Positions 56,998 through 64,000 of a stretch of 64,000 nucleotides of DNA are shown here, piece by piece. The notes beneath the pieces were generated by a model. It saw only the letters and a list, made by a program, of their open reading frames with translations. It was not told the DNA's origin and made no database searches. Positions within the stretch are counted from its first letter, which is position 1. Every line of letters starts with the position of its first letter. The DNA comes from Microbulbifer sp. MKSA007 (lineage in GTDB: Bacteria > Pseudomonadota > Gammaproteobacteria > Pseudomonadales > Cellvibrionaceae), in contig CP128433.1 of the NCBI GenBank assembly GCA_032615215.1, positions 3,307,501 to 3,371,500 on the forward strand, given 5' to 3'. The position numbers and the translations under genes are program-made.

Positions 56998-57213
56998 TCA
57001 CTCACAGGGAACAACATCTTCCGCCAGCAGTCCTTTGTCACCTTGTTGCATTTCGAACTCTACCGCCTGCCCCTCATTAAGGGTTTTGTAGCCCTCGCCG
57101 CGAATGCTGCGATAGTGAACGAAAATATCTTCAGTTCCTTCTCCACAGGTGATGAAGCCATAACCCCGTGCGTTATTAAACCACTTCACTGTACCTGTAA
57201 CGCGATCACTCAT
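56998..57213 (-). CDS. Cold-shock domain protein
   Basis: A 71-residue single CSD that binds single-stranded RNA/DNA. RNP1 is ARGYGFI and RNP2 is DIFVHY; the frame VTGTVKWFNNARGYGFITCG is classical. The C-terminal part (FEMQQGDKGLLAEDV) resembles CspD/CapB-type proteins. GAGG lies before the ATG. An unusually long upstream gap (57214-57512) could be a structured cold-shock leader, but I see no defined element. Confidence 0.92.
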   Translation of the reverse strand: MSDRVTGTVKWFNNARGYGFITCGEGTEDIFVHYRSIRGEGYKTLNEGQAVEFEMQQGDKGLLAEDVVPCE

Positions 57214-57512
57214 TGAGAAAACCTCATTATTGTTATTGCGCCTACCTCTTTTACCTCACTGCTCAATTCGGCAAGAGGGGCAAACGCCACCCCATTGTTA
57301 ACAAACTGCTCCATGCAGAATGCTATCTTGCTTAATCCGATGAGCATATACTCAAAGGACGTACCCTGATTCTTAGATAAAACAGCGCCAGTGTCTAGTT
57401 TTCTATGTGAAATAAATACTACGTTTTTCCCAATATGCGTAATTAACCGTCAAAATCTTCAATAGTGCTCAATTAGAAACTAATCATTTGTACCTTATTG
57501 CACTCCCATTCC

Positions 57513-58619
57513 TCAACTGTCTAACGCGGCCTCTCGCGTTAATGAAGGTATATCGGCAATATGTAATGTTGAGGTTGGGAATGCACAGGATGCCCCATAT
57601 CCCTCAATTATTTTAAGAATCGTTAATAGAACATCCTGTTTTACTTCATGATAACGAACCCAATCGGTAGTGCGGGTAAACGTATATATAAAGAAATCCA
57701 AAGAAGAGGAAGCAAAACTATTAAAATTAACAATAAGCGTACGATTAGAATCAATTTCCGGATGTTCCTGTAACATATTTTTAACATCCGCCACGATTGC
57801 CGCCATATGATGGGCATCTTCATAACGAATACCAATCGTTTCAAAAATCCTACGATTTAACATACGGGAAGGATTTTCTACCGCAATCTGGGTGAAGATG
57901 CCATTGGGAACATAGACGGGTCGCATATCAAAAGTGCGGATTCTGGTCAGGCGCCAACCGATATCTTCCACGGTCCCCTCAATCTCCTTATCGGGGGAGC
58001 GAATCCAGTCGCCCACCGCAAAGGGCCGATCCAGATAGATCATCAGGCCGCCGAAAAAGTTTGCCAGCAGGTCCTTGGCCGCAAAACCGACAGCCAGTCC
58101 GCCAATACCACCAAATGCCAAAACACCGCTGACGCTATAACCCAGGAACTGCATGACCACAATTCCCGCCGTGATCACGATTGAGGCCCTGACCAGTTTG
58201 CCGATCGCACGTACCGTAGTGGCATCCATCGGCTTGCCCATATAGCGCGGATCGCACAGATTGTGTTCCACGCTGTGTGAGAATCGCCAGGCAAACCAGG
58301 CCATCACCAGGATCAAGCCTATTTCCCGCGTCGGTGCAGCCAGGGAGAATATCTCGGCTCCAGTGGCGTCCCCCGCTCGCTGGGCAGCGACAGTCAAGCC
58401 CAGCAGCCATACCAGTACCTGCCCGGGAGGGGAGAGTGCCCCAACCAAAGCATCATCCCAGGGATTAACCGTCTTTTCCGCCTTAATGGCCATGCGCTGC
58501 ACAAACCGGCCAAATAACCAGGCCAACACCCCAGACGCAAGTACTATGAGGAAAACAGAAACTATCCAGACCCGGTTCTCACCAAGCCAGGACAACAGCA
58601 CGCTCTCAACGGACTCCAC
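57513..58619 (-). CDS. MscS-family mechanosensitive channel
   Basis: 368 residues with about four to five membrane segments. The pore-lining TM3 is recognisable as VLAFGGIGGLAVGFAAKDLL with NFFGGLMIYLDRPFAVGDWI after it (Gly/Ala-rich helix, then the beta domain). The cytoplasmic domain reads GTVEDIGWRLTRIRTFDMRP and VYVPNGIF. It opens under membrane tension to release solutes during hypo-osmotic shock. The N-terminal part (residues 1-130) holds extra helices, as in YbdG/YnaI-like channels. Confidence 0.9.
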   Translation of the reverse strand: MESVESVLLSWLGENRVWIVSVFLIVLASGVLAWLFGRFVQRMAIKAEKTVNPWDDALVGALSPPGQVLVWLLGLTVAAQRAGDATGAEIFSLAAPTREIGLILVMAWFAWRFSHSVEHNLCDPRYMGKPMDATTVRAIGKLVRASIVITAGIVVMQFLGYSVSGVLAFGGIGGLAVGFAAKDLLANFFGGLMIYLDRPFAVGDWIRSPDKEIEGTVEDIGWRLTRIRTFDMRPVYVPNGIFTQIAVENPSRMLNRRIFETIGIRYEDAHHMAAIVADVKNMLQEHPEIDSNRTLIVNFNSFASSSLDFFIYTFTRTTDWVRYHEVKQDVLLTILKIIEGYGASCAFPTSTLHIADIPSLTREAALDS

Positions 58620-58700
58620 TCGAACCCCTCCGCTTTAACCAACAATCAGTAATATCCGTACAGCACCTTCTCAATAGACGACAGATTTAAACAACTTATC

Positions 58701-59717
58701 TCAACGCATTATGGAAGCTAACCACTCCCTGGTTCTGTGCCACCGCGCACTCTTCTCAAGCTCCTCCCAGGAGCCGATCACCGGCCTGCCACCCATGGCC
58801 GACAACCGATGAGTAGACTCCGGTTTGGGCACAAAGGTATCCAGTGCCGCCAGCGCCTCAAAAGCGCCGACACGATTGTTGCATACGATACCCATATCAC
58901 AACCGGCTTCCAGGGCTGCGCGAATCCTATCGCCATAGCCTCCGGCCGCACCCGCCCCTTCCATAGACAGATCATCACTAAAAATCACTCCATTGAATCC
59001 CAGCTGTCGCCGCAATACATCCTGTAGCCAATAGCGGGAGAATCCCACCGGCTGGCTATCAATGTTGATGAAGCGGATATGGGCCGGCATCACCGCGGTA
59101 AGTTCCTGGGTTCCAATACAATCGATAAACGGAAGTGCATCGGTTGCCAAGACCTGATCCAACGAGCGCTTATCCTCTGGCAACTCCACATGACTGTCTT
59201 CCAGCACGTGGCCATGCCCCGGAAAATGCTTGCCTGTCGTGGCCATTCCCGCTTCGCGCATCCCTTGGATAAAGGGGCGAGCCAGTGCGGTTAACTGGGC
59301 CGGATCGGGACAAAAACTCCGATCGCCGATCACCCTGCTGTGACTGTCATCCGCATCCAAAACCGGCGCGAAGCTAAAATCCACTCCTACAGCCAGCAAC
59401 TCTGCGGCCAGCAGCCACCCCACATCCTGCAACTGCTCGTTACTGGCGACAGCACTAAGGGCCTGCATTGAGGGTATTCGCGTAAAGTCATCGCGAAACC
59501 GCTGAACCCTGCCACCCTCCTGATCTACCGCTAGCAGGATCTCTGGTCGCACCGCACGGATGGAGTTAACCAATTGGATAAGCTGCTGGCGATCCCGATA
59601 GTTTCTCGCAAAAAAGATCAGCCCGCCCACCATCGGATGCCGAAGCAACTCACAGTCTTCCTCGGTGAGTTCAAGCCCCTCGATATCCACCATGACCGGT
59701 CCGGGTGGTAAAGACAT
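58701..59717 (-). CDS. nagZ: Beta-N-acetylhexosaminidase NagZ
   Basis: 338 residues, a GH3 enzyme in the cytoplasm that removes GlcNAc from anhydromuropeptides during cell-wall recycling. Seen: LLAVDQEGGRVQRFRDDFTR, the catalytic loop TGKHFPGHGHVLEDSH (Asp/His dyad region written here as GHG-H) and the nucleophile segment VIFSDDLSMEGA. Length normal. psrA lies 33 nt upstream on the same strand, as in many relatives. Confidence 0.95.
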   Translation of the reverse strand: MSLPPGPVMVDIEGLELTEEDCELLRHPMVGGLIFFARNYRDRQQLIQLVNSIRAVRPEILLAVDQEGGRVQRFRDDFTRIPSMQALSAVASNEQLQDVGWLLAAELLAVGVDFSFAPVLDADDSHSRVIGDRSFCPDPAQLTALARPFIQGMREAGMATTGKHFPGHGHVLEDSHVELPEDKRSLDQVLATDALPFIDCIGTQELTAVMPAHIRFINIDSQPVGFSRYWLQDVLRRQLGFNGVIFSDDLSMEGAGAAGGYGDRIRAALEAGCDMGIVCNNRVGAFEALAALDTFVPKPESTHRLSAMGGRPVIGSWEELEKSARWHRTREWLASIMR

Positions 59718-59750
59718 ATTAAGTTCCTTATCGATTTAAGAGTGCGCCCA

Positions 59751-60380
59751 CTAATTATCTACCTTCAACATGGCCGAAGCAGCGGGTACCAATCGCTCAA
59801 GAGTCTGGGTCAGGGTACTGTCAGAACCGAAATCCTCCCGCAGGATAGCCTCAATCGCATCGTGGCTCGACAGTGTGAAAATGGTCGCTCCCAGCATAAA
59901 GTAGAGGCGCCAATAGAAAGTTTCTGGGTCCAAGCCCGGTAACGCTTCAGCCAGCAATCCGGCAAAACGGCGGTAAGTATCCCCGTATCGAGATACGATA
60001 AATCGACGCAAATGCCCCTGGAACTGGGTATAGGCCAATCCTAAAAGACGCATAAATCGCTGTGGATCCTTTCCCTCCAGCCCAAGGCTTCCCAACCCAA
60101 CTCGATACAGGCATTCGATCAGCTCCTCCACCCCCAGGGGCTGCCCCAGGGCAATACGGCGATCAAGCTCTTCTTCCAGAGCGTTAGTGAAAGGCGTTAG
60201 AAAGCGTTCAAATACCGCCTGTATCAATTCTTTCTTGGAGCCGAAATGGTAGTTAACTGCCGCCAGATTAACCCCGGCCGTGCTCGTAATTGTTCTCAAT
60301 GAGGTTTCAGGAAAACCCCGTTCAGCAAACAGCACTTCCGCTGCATCGAGTATCCGGCTGACCGTATCTATCTGGCTCAT
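59751..60380 (-). CDS. psrA: TetR family regulator PsrA-like
   Basis: 209 residues from the ATG at 60380 (MSQIDTVSRILDAAEVLFAE). The N-terminal HTH (RGFPETSLRTITSTAGVNLA AVNYHFGSK) is almost identical in layout to Pseudomonas PsrA, a fatty-acid-responsive regulator of beta-oxidation genes and rpoS. The C-terminal part has FMRLLGLAYTQFQGHLRRFI, also PsrA-like. Position near nagZ and lexA supports this. A PsrA-type palindrome lies about 20 nt upstream and suggests autoregulation. Confidence 0.85.
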   Translation of the reverse strand: MSQIDTVSRILDAAEVLFAERGFPETSLRTITSTAGVNLAAVNYHFGSKKELIQAVFERFLTPFTNALEEELDRRIALGQPLGVEELIECLYRVGLGSLGLEGKDPQRFMRLLGLAYTQFQGHLRRFIVSRYGDTYRRFAGLLAEALPGLDPETFYWRLYFMLGATIFTLSSHDAIEAILREDFGSDSTLTQTLERLVPAASAMLKVDN

Positions 60381-60399
60381 AAGTATCAAACCACCATTT

Positions 60400-60413
60400 A
60401 AAACATACGTTTA
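60400..60413. promoter_or_regulatory. Probable PsrA operator
   Basis: AAAAC-ATAC-GTTTA upstream of psrA fits the described PsrA site (G/C)AAAC N2-4 GTTT(G/C) in its core AAAC-N4-GTTT, with A/T at the outer positions. Confidence 0.6.
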
Positions 60414-60663
60414 ATCGACGCCAGAGTAGCATATTCTCACTGATCTAGAGCCCGCCAGCTAAGCTCTCCACTCAGCAAGGTACAAGAGTAAAAATAACAG
60501 GGAAATGTATGTCAGGCGGTAAGATCAATACTGCAGGAGTTGATCTCCCGCCAACTTGTGCAAGTACGCCACCCCACCAGCCGGCATAGCCTTTTAGTCC
60601 GGAGGCAGCTTTAACAAAAATAACTTTGAAAATTTTTTCGGTATTTTAAGATCGCCCGAATAA

Positions 60664-61362
60664 TTATTCCTTCACCTGCATATATTTCATAATCAGGGCC
60701 GCAGCCTCCTCCACACTATCAACGATATGAAAAAGGTCTAGATCACTGGCATCGATACAATCGCGCTCTAACACTGTATCTACCAACCAATCGTACAGCC
60801 CGCTCCAGTAACGCTTACCTACCAACACAATTGGGAAACGCCGCACTTTCTGCGTTTGCACCAAGGTAAGAGCTTCAAACAGCTCATCCAACGTGCCGTA
60901 GCCACCGGGAAGTCCAACGAATCCAAGTGCGTGTTTTACAAACATAAATTTCCGTACAAAAAAGTATCGGAAGTTCAAACTAATGTCCTGATATGGATTT
61001 GCCGCCTGTTCAAAAGGCAGCTCTATGTTTAACCCAATTGATGCGCCGGGCTGCCCGAAAGCCCCTCGGTTACAAGCCTCCATCAGCCCCGGCCCACCAC
61101 CGGTAATCACGGGGATCCCTTCAGCCGCGAGCAACTCTCCCAACTTTACCCCCTGCTGATATTCAGGACTGTCCTCTGTAAATCTCGCCCCTCCAAACAC
61201 TGTCACTGCACCACCTAACGCTATCAGCCGCTCTATCCCATCTACCAATTCAGACTGAATACGAAGCACTCTCCAGGCTTCCGGCATTTTTGCATCCAGC
61301 ATTATTTTTCCCTCTTTGTCAGTTCCTTCAACGCTTTCTTCTCTCTTTACTTTCTCCATCAA
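60664..61362 (-). CDS. LOG family nucleoside-5'-phosphate phosphoribohydrolase
   Basis: 232 residues of the TIGR00730/LOG Rossmann family. Seen: VFGGARFTEDSPEYQQGVKL, ITGGGPGLMEACNRGA and GLPGGYGTLDELFEALTLVQ, which together form the AMP-binding and catalytic site (Arg/Glu in PGGxGTxxE). Such enzymes split AMP-like nucleotides into base and ribose-5-phosphate. An acidic 25-residue N-terminus precedes the domain; ATG codons at about 61302 or 61287 are alternative starts. It is divergent from lexA across the SOS boxes and may be SOS-controlled. Confidence 0.88.
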   Translation of the reverse strand: MMEKVKREESVEGTDKEGKIMLDAKMPEAWRVLRIQSELVDGIERLIALGGAVTVFGGARFTEDSPEYQQGVKLGELLAAEGIPVITGGGPGLMEACNRGAFGQPGASIGLNIELPFEQAANPYQDISLNFRYFFVRKFMFVKHALGFVGLPGGYGTLDELFEALTLVQTQKVRRFPIVLVGKRYWSGLYDWLVDTVLERDCIDASDLDLFHIVDSVEEAAALIMKYMQVKE

Positions 61363-61411
61363 TGTAGCAGCTCACAAAGACTAAAACCTGAGGATTGCAC
61401 GAACAACAAAT

Positions 61412-61446
61412 CTGTATATAATTCCAGCAACTGTATATAAATACAG
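61412..61446 (+). promoter_or_regulatory. Two LexA (SOS) boxes
   Basis: CTGTATATAATTCCAG (61412-61427) and CTGTATATAAATACAG (61431-61446) both fit CTG-N10-CAG with the TATATA core. They lie 16-50 nt before the lexA ATG, so lexA is autorepressed. The first box is also 50 nt from the divergent LOG-family gene. Confidence 0.93.
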
Positions 61447-61462
61447 AAAACTAGGTAAATCT

Positions 61463-62068
61463 ATGACCAATCTCACCGCTCGTCAGTCCCAGGTTCTCGA
61501 CCTGATCAAGTCTTATCTGGATGAAACTGGCTACCCGCCAACGCGGGCAGAAATTGCCCAGGAACTCGGCTTCCGCTCACCCAATGCCGCCGAGGAACAC
61601 CTGAAAGCGCTCGCCAGAAAAGGCGCCATTGAGATGGTTGCCGGCGCTTCCCGAGGCATTCGAATTCCGGATCACCAATCCGGCTTGCCGATTGTGGGTA
61701 GAGTAGCTGCGGGGAATCCCATACTCGCCAGCGAACATATTGAAGATTACTGCGACTTGCCCGCGAGCTTCTTCCATCCTCCCGCAGATTATTTGTTGAG
61801 GGTGCATGGTATGAGTATGCGAGATGCGGGCATTCTCGATGGAGACTTGCTGGCAGTGCAAAAGACCGAGCAAGTGCGCAATGGCCAAATCGTCGTTGCC
61901 CGTATCGATGACGAAGTCACAGTGAAACGCTTTCGCCGCAAGGGAAATCAGGCAACCGTTCAGTTGCTACCTGAAAATGATGACTTTGAGTTAATTCAAG
62001 TCGATATGAGAGATAAGAACTTTGTGATTGAGGGATTAGCCGTAGGGGTTATTCGCCAAACGCCTTAA
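61463..62068 (+). CDS. lexA: LexA repressor
   Basis: 201 residues. The N-terminal winged HTH is TRAEIAQELGFRSPNAAEEH. The self-cleavage site is the Ala-Gly in VGRVAAGNPILA. The catalytic Ser is in VHGMSMRDAGI and the Lys in VTVKRFRRKG. It represses SOS genes until RecA filaments trigger cleavage. Full length. No sulA-like gene follows directly, unlike in pseudomonads. Confidence 0.97.
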   Translation: MTNLTARQSQVLDLIKSYLDETGYPPTRAEIAQELGFRSPNAAEEHLKALARKGAIEMVAGASRGIRIPDHQSGLPIVGRVAAGNPILASEHIEDYCDLPASFFHPPADYLLRVHGMSMRDAGILDGDLLAVQKTEQVRNGQIVVARIDDEVTVKRFRRKGNQATVQLLPENDDFELIQVDMRDKNFVIEGLAVGVIRQTP

Positions 62069-62081
62069 GCCCCCAAAAACG

Positions 62082-62108
62082 ACAACAGCGGCCATTGGCC
62101 GCTGTTGT
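62082..62108. terminator. Terminator between lexA and the convergent gene
   Basis: ACAACAGCGGCC and GGCCGCTGTTGT form a perfect 12-bp stem with an ATT loop. On the minus strand CGTTTTTG follows, on the plus strand TAAG. Confidence 0.8.
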
Positions 62109-62131
62109 TAAGACTCGAACTAACGCTGATG

Positions 62132-62389
62132 TTAGTGAATAGTATGATTTACCGGCATTAAATCGTCTTCTTCCTCGAAGTAACCAGCCTCAAGATCGTC
62201 TAGATTTTGTACGGCTTCAATACCCGCTTCCAACATAGCCCTTGCCACAGCAACCTTGTTCTTGCGCAGAAACTGAAGGCTTTCCGCAGAAAAAGAAATG
62301 CTTACCAAAGGGTCCTCTTTATGGCCAGCACGACGCAAAGCTACATCGCCATTAGCCAGCTCGATTATTTCAAAAGTTTCGGAGGACAT
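62132..62389 (-). CDS. Conserved hypothetical protein
   Basis: 85 residues from the ATG at 62389 (MSSETFEIIELANGDVALRR), with AAGGA about 8 nt upstream; a GTG at 62404 would add five residues. A beta-rich front with GDVALRRAG and ISFSAESLQFLRKNKVAVAR is followed by an acidic C-terminus (DDLEAGYFEEEDDLMPV). I recall similar small proteins near lexA/topA in related bacteria, without a known function. Confidence 0.75.
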   Translation of the reverse strand: MSSETFEIIELANGDVALRRAGHKEDPLVSISFSAESLQFLRKNKVAVARAMLEAGIEAVQNLDDLEAGYFEEEDDLMPVNHTIH

Positions 62390-62553
62390 TCGCTTTTCCT
62401 TCACGGCACAACAGTTTGCGCCCAGTGTACCACAGGCTTGCGATAAGTTTCATTCCTCCAATTTGAGAGGCTTCTGGCTCCTGACTTTCGAGGCAGTCTA
62501 TTACCAGCACGCTGTATCAAAGGATTATCTAAACCACTGAAGAGATCACAAGA

Positions 62554-62711
62554 GAAGAGTGAATTGCTTTATACGTTACACAGGTTGTGTCGAGTGGGCC
62601 ACAACTACCCCATTGTGGCCCACTCAAAGGACAGCGAACTTTCTCGCAGAGGTACGCCTAATATCTACAACCTTCAAAATTCGCAGAAATATTACGAACC
62701 TATTCAGAAGT
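62554..62711. repeat. Degenerate third copy of the MITE
   Basis: The right part aligns with the end of the 263-bp elements (ACGCCTAATATCTACAACCT against GCGCCTAACATCTGCAGCCT, then CGCAGA and ATTACG and ATTCAGA). The left part matches the AGTGTGAATCGCTCT section. The ends are eroded. The middle holds a perfect 13-bp hairpin (62592-62604 with 62613-62625) not found in the two intact copies. Confidence 0.65.
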
Positions 62712-62737
62712 TCACCGAGGTCGAGTAAGCGTATTAG

Positions 62738-63229
62738 TTAACATTCATCCAAGTGAGCGCGCTGCCTCACCACCAACTCACTCAGCGAGCGATGCCACTG
62801 AAGCAATAATTCTTTGGACAAAGGTGCAAACTCGGGCTTGGCAACTTCGTTGTGTAGCGGGATTAAATTAACCTGTTGCTGTTTTTCATCAGCACCCACA
62901 GATATTTTCTGCTGCTCTTCCCAGGCGTAAAGCATATGGGATAACCAACTCTGCGGGTCGCCGACCAGGCCGGACAGCTCACTGGCCTCTGCACTAGCCC
63001 TACCCTGAACGCCCAGCGCATCAATGATCAACTGCGGAGACTCCGGTTCGAATCCCAGCTGAAGTTGGGCTGCCTGCTCTGCAAGAAAAGCCCGATAGGC
63101 CTTGCACAACTGCATCAACGCTGCCTCTTCCAGCGCATCGCGCTGGAGAGGTAAGTCCCACGACTGTTGCAGCAACAGCTGGCTCTTGCGTAGAGCCGAA
63201 GTGACATGAATCGTGTAAGAGTTACTCAT
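62738..63229 (-). CDS. DUF6586-like protein next to topA
   Basis: A 163-residue, mostly helical cytoplasmic protein (MSNSYTIHVTSALRKSQLLL, YRAFLAEQAAQLQLGFEPES, SKELLLQWHRSLSELVVRQR). A small protein of this type commonly follows topA in pseudomonad-like genomes (DUF6586, as I recall). The start lies 3 nt after the topA stop, so it is co-transcribed. Function unknown. Confidence 0.75.
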   Translation of the reverse strand: MSNSYTIHVTSALRKSQLLLQQSWDLPLQRDALEEAALMQLCKAYRAFLAEQAAQLQLGFEPESPQLIIDALGVQGRASAEASELSGLVGDPQSWLSHMLYAWEEQQKISVGADEKQQQVNLIPLHNEVAKPEFAPLSKELLLQWHRSLSELVVRQRAHLDEC

Positions 63230-63232
63230 TAC

Positions 63233-64000
63233 CTACTTCTTTGCCGCTGTCTTTTTAGCTGCCGGTTTCTTGCGCTTGGCAGCAGTGCTCTTGGTGGAGG
63301 CCTCTACTTTCCAACCACCATCGCGATAAAAAGCACGCCAACCGGTCGCCTTGCCCTCTTCCTCAGATTGAACATATTGCTCCTGGGTTTTGCGGCTAAA
63401 TCGAACTACGGTATCCCGCCCACTGTCATCTTGAGTCGGTGCAGAGAATAGGAAGCTGTATTTTGGATCGATCTCACTCTGGTGAGGCAGCAGCTCTTTA
63501 ACCAGGGGCGCACGGGTCTCACGGTTTTTCGGGAACTGGCTGGCAGCCAGGAATAGACCCGAGGCACCATCGCGTAGGATATAGTGATCCTCCACTTTGA
63601 TACAGGCCAATTCCGGCATGGGAACCGGATCCATTTTCGGTGGCGCCGGCTGCCCATTTTTCAGCAGCTTGCGGGTGTTTTTACAGTCTTCATTGGTACA
63701 GCCGAAGTACTTGCCAAAGCGACCAGACTTCAACTGCATATCACTGCCACACTTATCGCACTCAATAATGGGGCCGTCATAGCCTTTAATTTTAAAAGTG
63801 CCCTGCTCAATCTCGTAGCCATTGCAATCCGGGTTATTGCCACAGATATGCAATTTACGCTGCTCATCTAACAGGTAGCTATCCATAGCCGTGCCGCACT
63901 TGCCGCAGCGGCGCTTCTCCCGCAGCAACCTGGATTCAGCTTCCTCGTCCTTATCCGCATCGACCGCCTCATCACCAGAAACCAGGTTCATGGTATTGGT
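63233..64000 (-). CDS. topA: DNA topoisomerase I, C-terminal part (cut by the window edge)
   Basis: The last roughly 256 residues of topoisomerase I; the catalytic domain lies beyond the right edge. Two zinc-ribbon motifs are visible: RRCGKCGTAMDSYLLDEQRK with ICGNNPDC, and IIECDKCGSDMQLKSGRFGK with FGCTNEDC. Further C-terminal ribbon-like repeats (YILRDGASGLFLAASQFPKN) and a Lys-rich tail (KRKKPAAKKTAAKK) follow. The frame is open through base 64000 (NTMNLVSGDE), so there is no start inside the window. Confidence 0.95.
   Translation of the reverse strand, partial: TNTMNLVSGDEAVDADKDEEAESRLLREKRRCGKCGTAMDSYLLDEQRKLHICGNNPDCNGYEIEQGTFKIKGYDGPIIECDKCGSDMQLKSGRFGKYFGCTNEDCKNTRKLLKNGQPAPPKMDPVPMPELACIKVEDHYILRDGASGLFLAASQFPKNRETRAPLVKELLPHQSEIDPKYSFLFSAPTQDDSGRDTVVRFSRKTQEQYVQSEEEGKATGWRAFYRDGGWKVEASTKSTAAKRKKPAAKKTAAKK

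Overview
The window looks like a chromosomal segment of a marine-type gammaproteobacterium, most probably of the Cellvibrionales (a Microbulbifer-like organism). The reasons are gene content and order: sthA, nqrM-apbE-nqrFEDCBA, a GAPDH with a long N-terminal extension, mfd-csiV, a cold-shock gene, an MscS channel, nagZ-psrA, lexA and topA. The genus is inferred from gene order and cannot be proven from the sequence alone.

The left half (1-40 kb) is accessory. It opens with a partial secreted SpvB/RHS-type protein with FG-GAP repeats, then two broken small secreted proteins, a BKACE enzyme, an S9 peptidase and a frameshifted greB. A solitary ClyA/HBL-like alpha-helical pore-forming toxin candidate follows. 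Next come a DJ-1/PfpI gene split by a 263-bp MITE, a secreted helical-toroid protein, and a MarR plus siderophore-interacting-protein operon with two palindromic operators.

From 17.9 to 28.9 kb lies a defence island: type I restriction-modification genes (hsdM, hsdS, hsdR) with a UPF0149/SEC-C gene and an AvcD-type anti-phage dCTP/dCMP deaminase inserted between hsdS and hsdR, then a YgjP-type metalloprotease and a patatin phospholipase. A strongly structured leader (two interleaved stems, i.e. a possible pseudoknot, with competing pairings) sits just upstream of avcD, where the inhibitory RNA AvcI lies in Vibrio. This RNA plus the unusual N-terminal extension of the deaminase is the best candidate here for an undescribed system.

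From 28.9 to 40.5 kb are malic enzyme, a DUF3604 lipoprotein, a second MITE copy, GyrI-like and AraC proteins, a SARP/BTAD regulator fused to an alpha/beta hydrolase, a YopT-type C58 cysteine protease and a LysE exporter.

The right part (40.5-64 kb) is housekeeping. It holds the whole Na+-NQR operon with its flavin transferase and maturation factor, preceded by a leader that ends in an intrinsic terminator only 36 nt before nqrA. It also holds gap, mfd, csiV, csp, mscS, nagZ, psrA with a probable autoregulatory operator, a LOG-family gene divergent from lexA across two SOS boxes, and the C-terminal part of topA.

Six frame breaks, most of them one base short in a homopolymer, occur between 3.6 and 27.3 kb (greB, hsdM, hsdR twice, ygjP and a small secreted gene). 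None was seen to the right. They look more like sequencing or assembly error than biology, but this should be checked because it decides whether the restriction system is functional.
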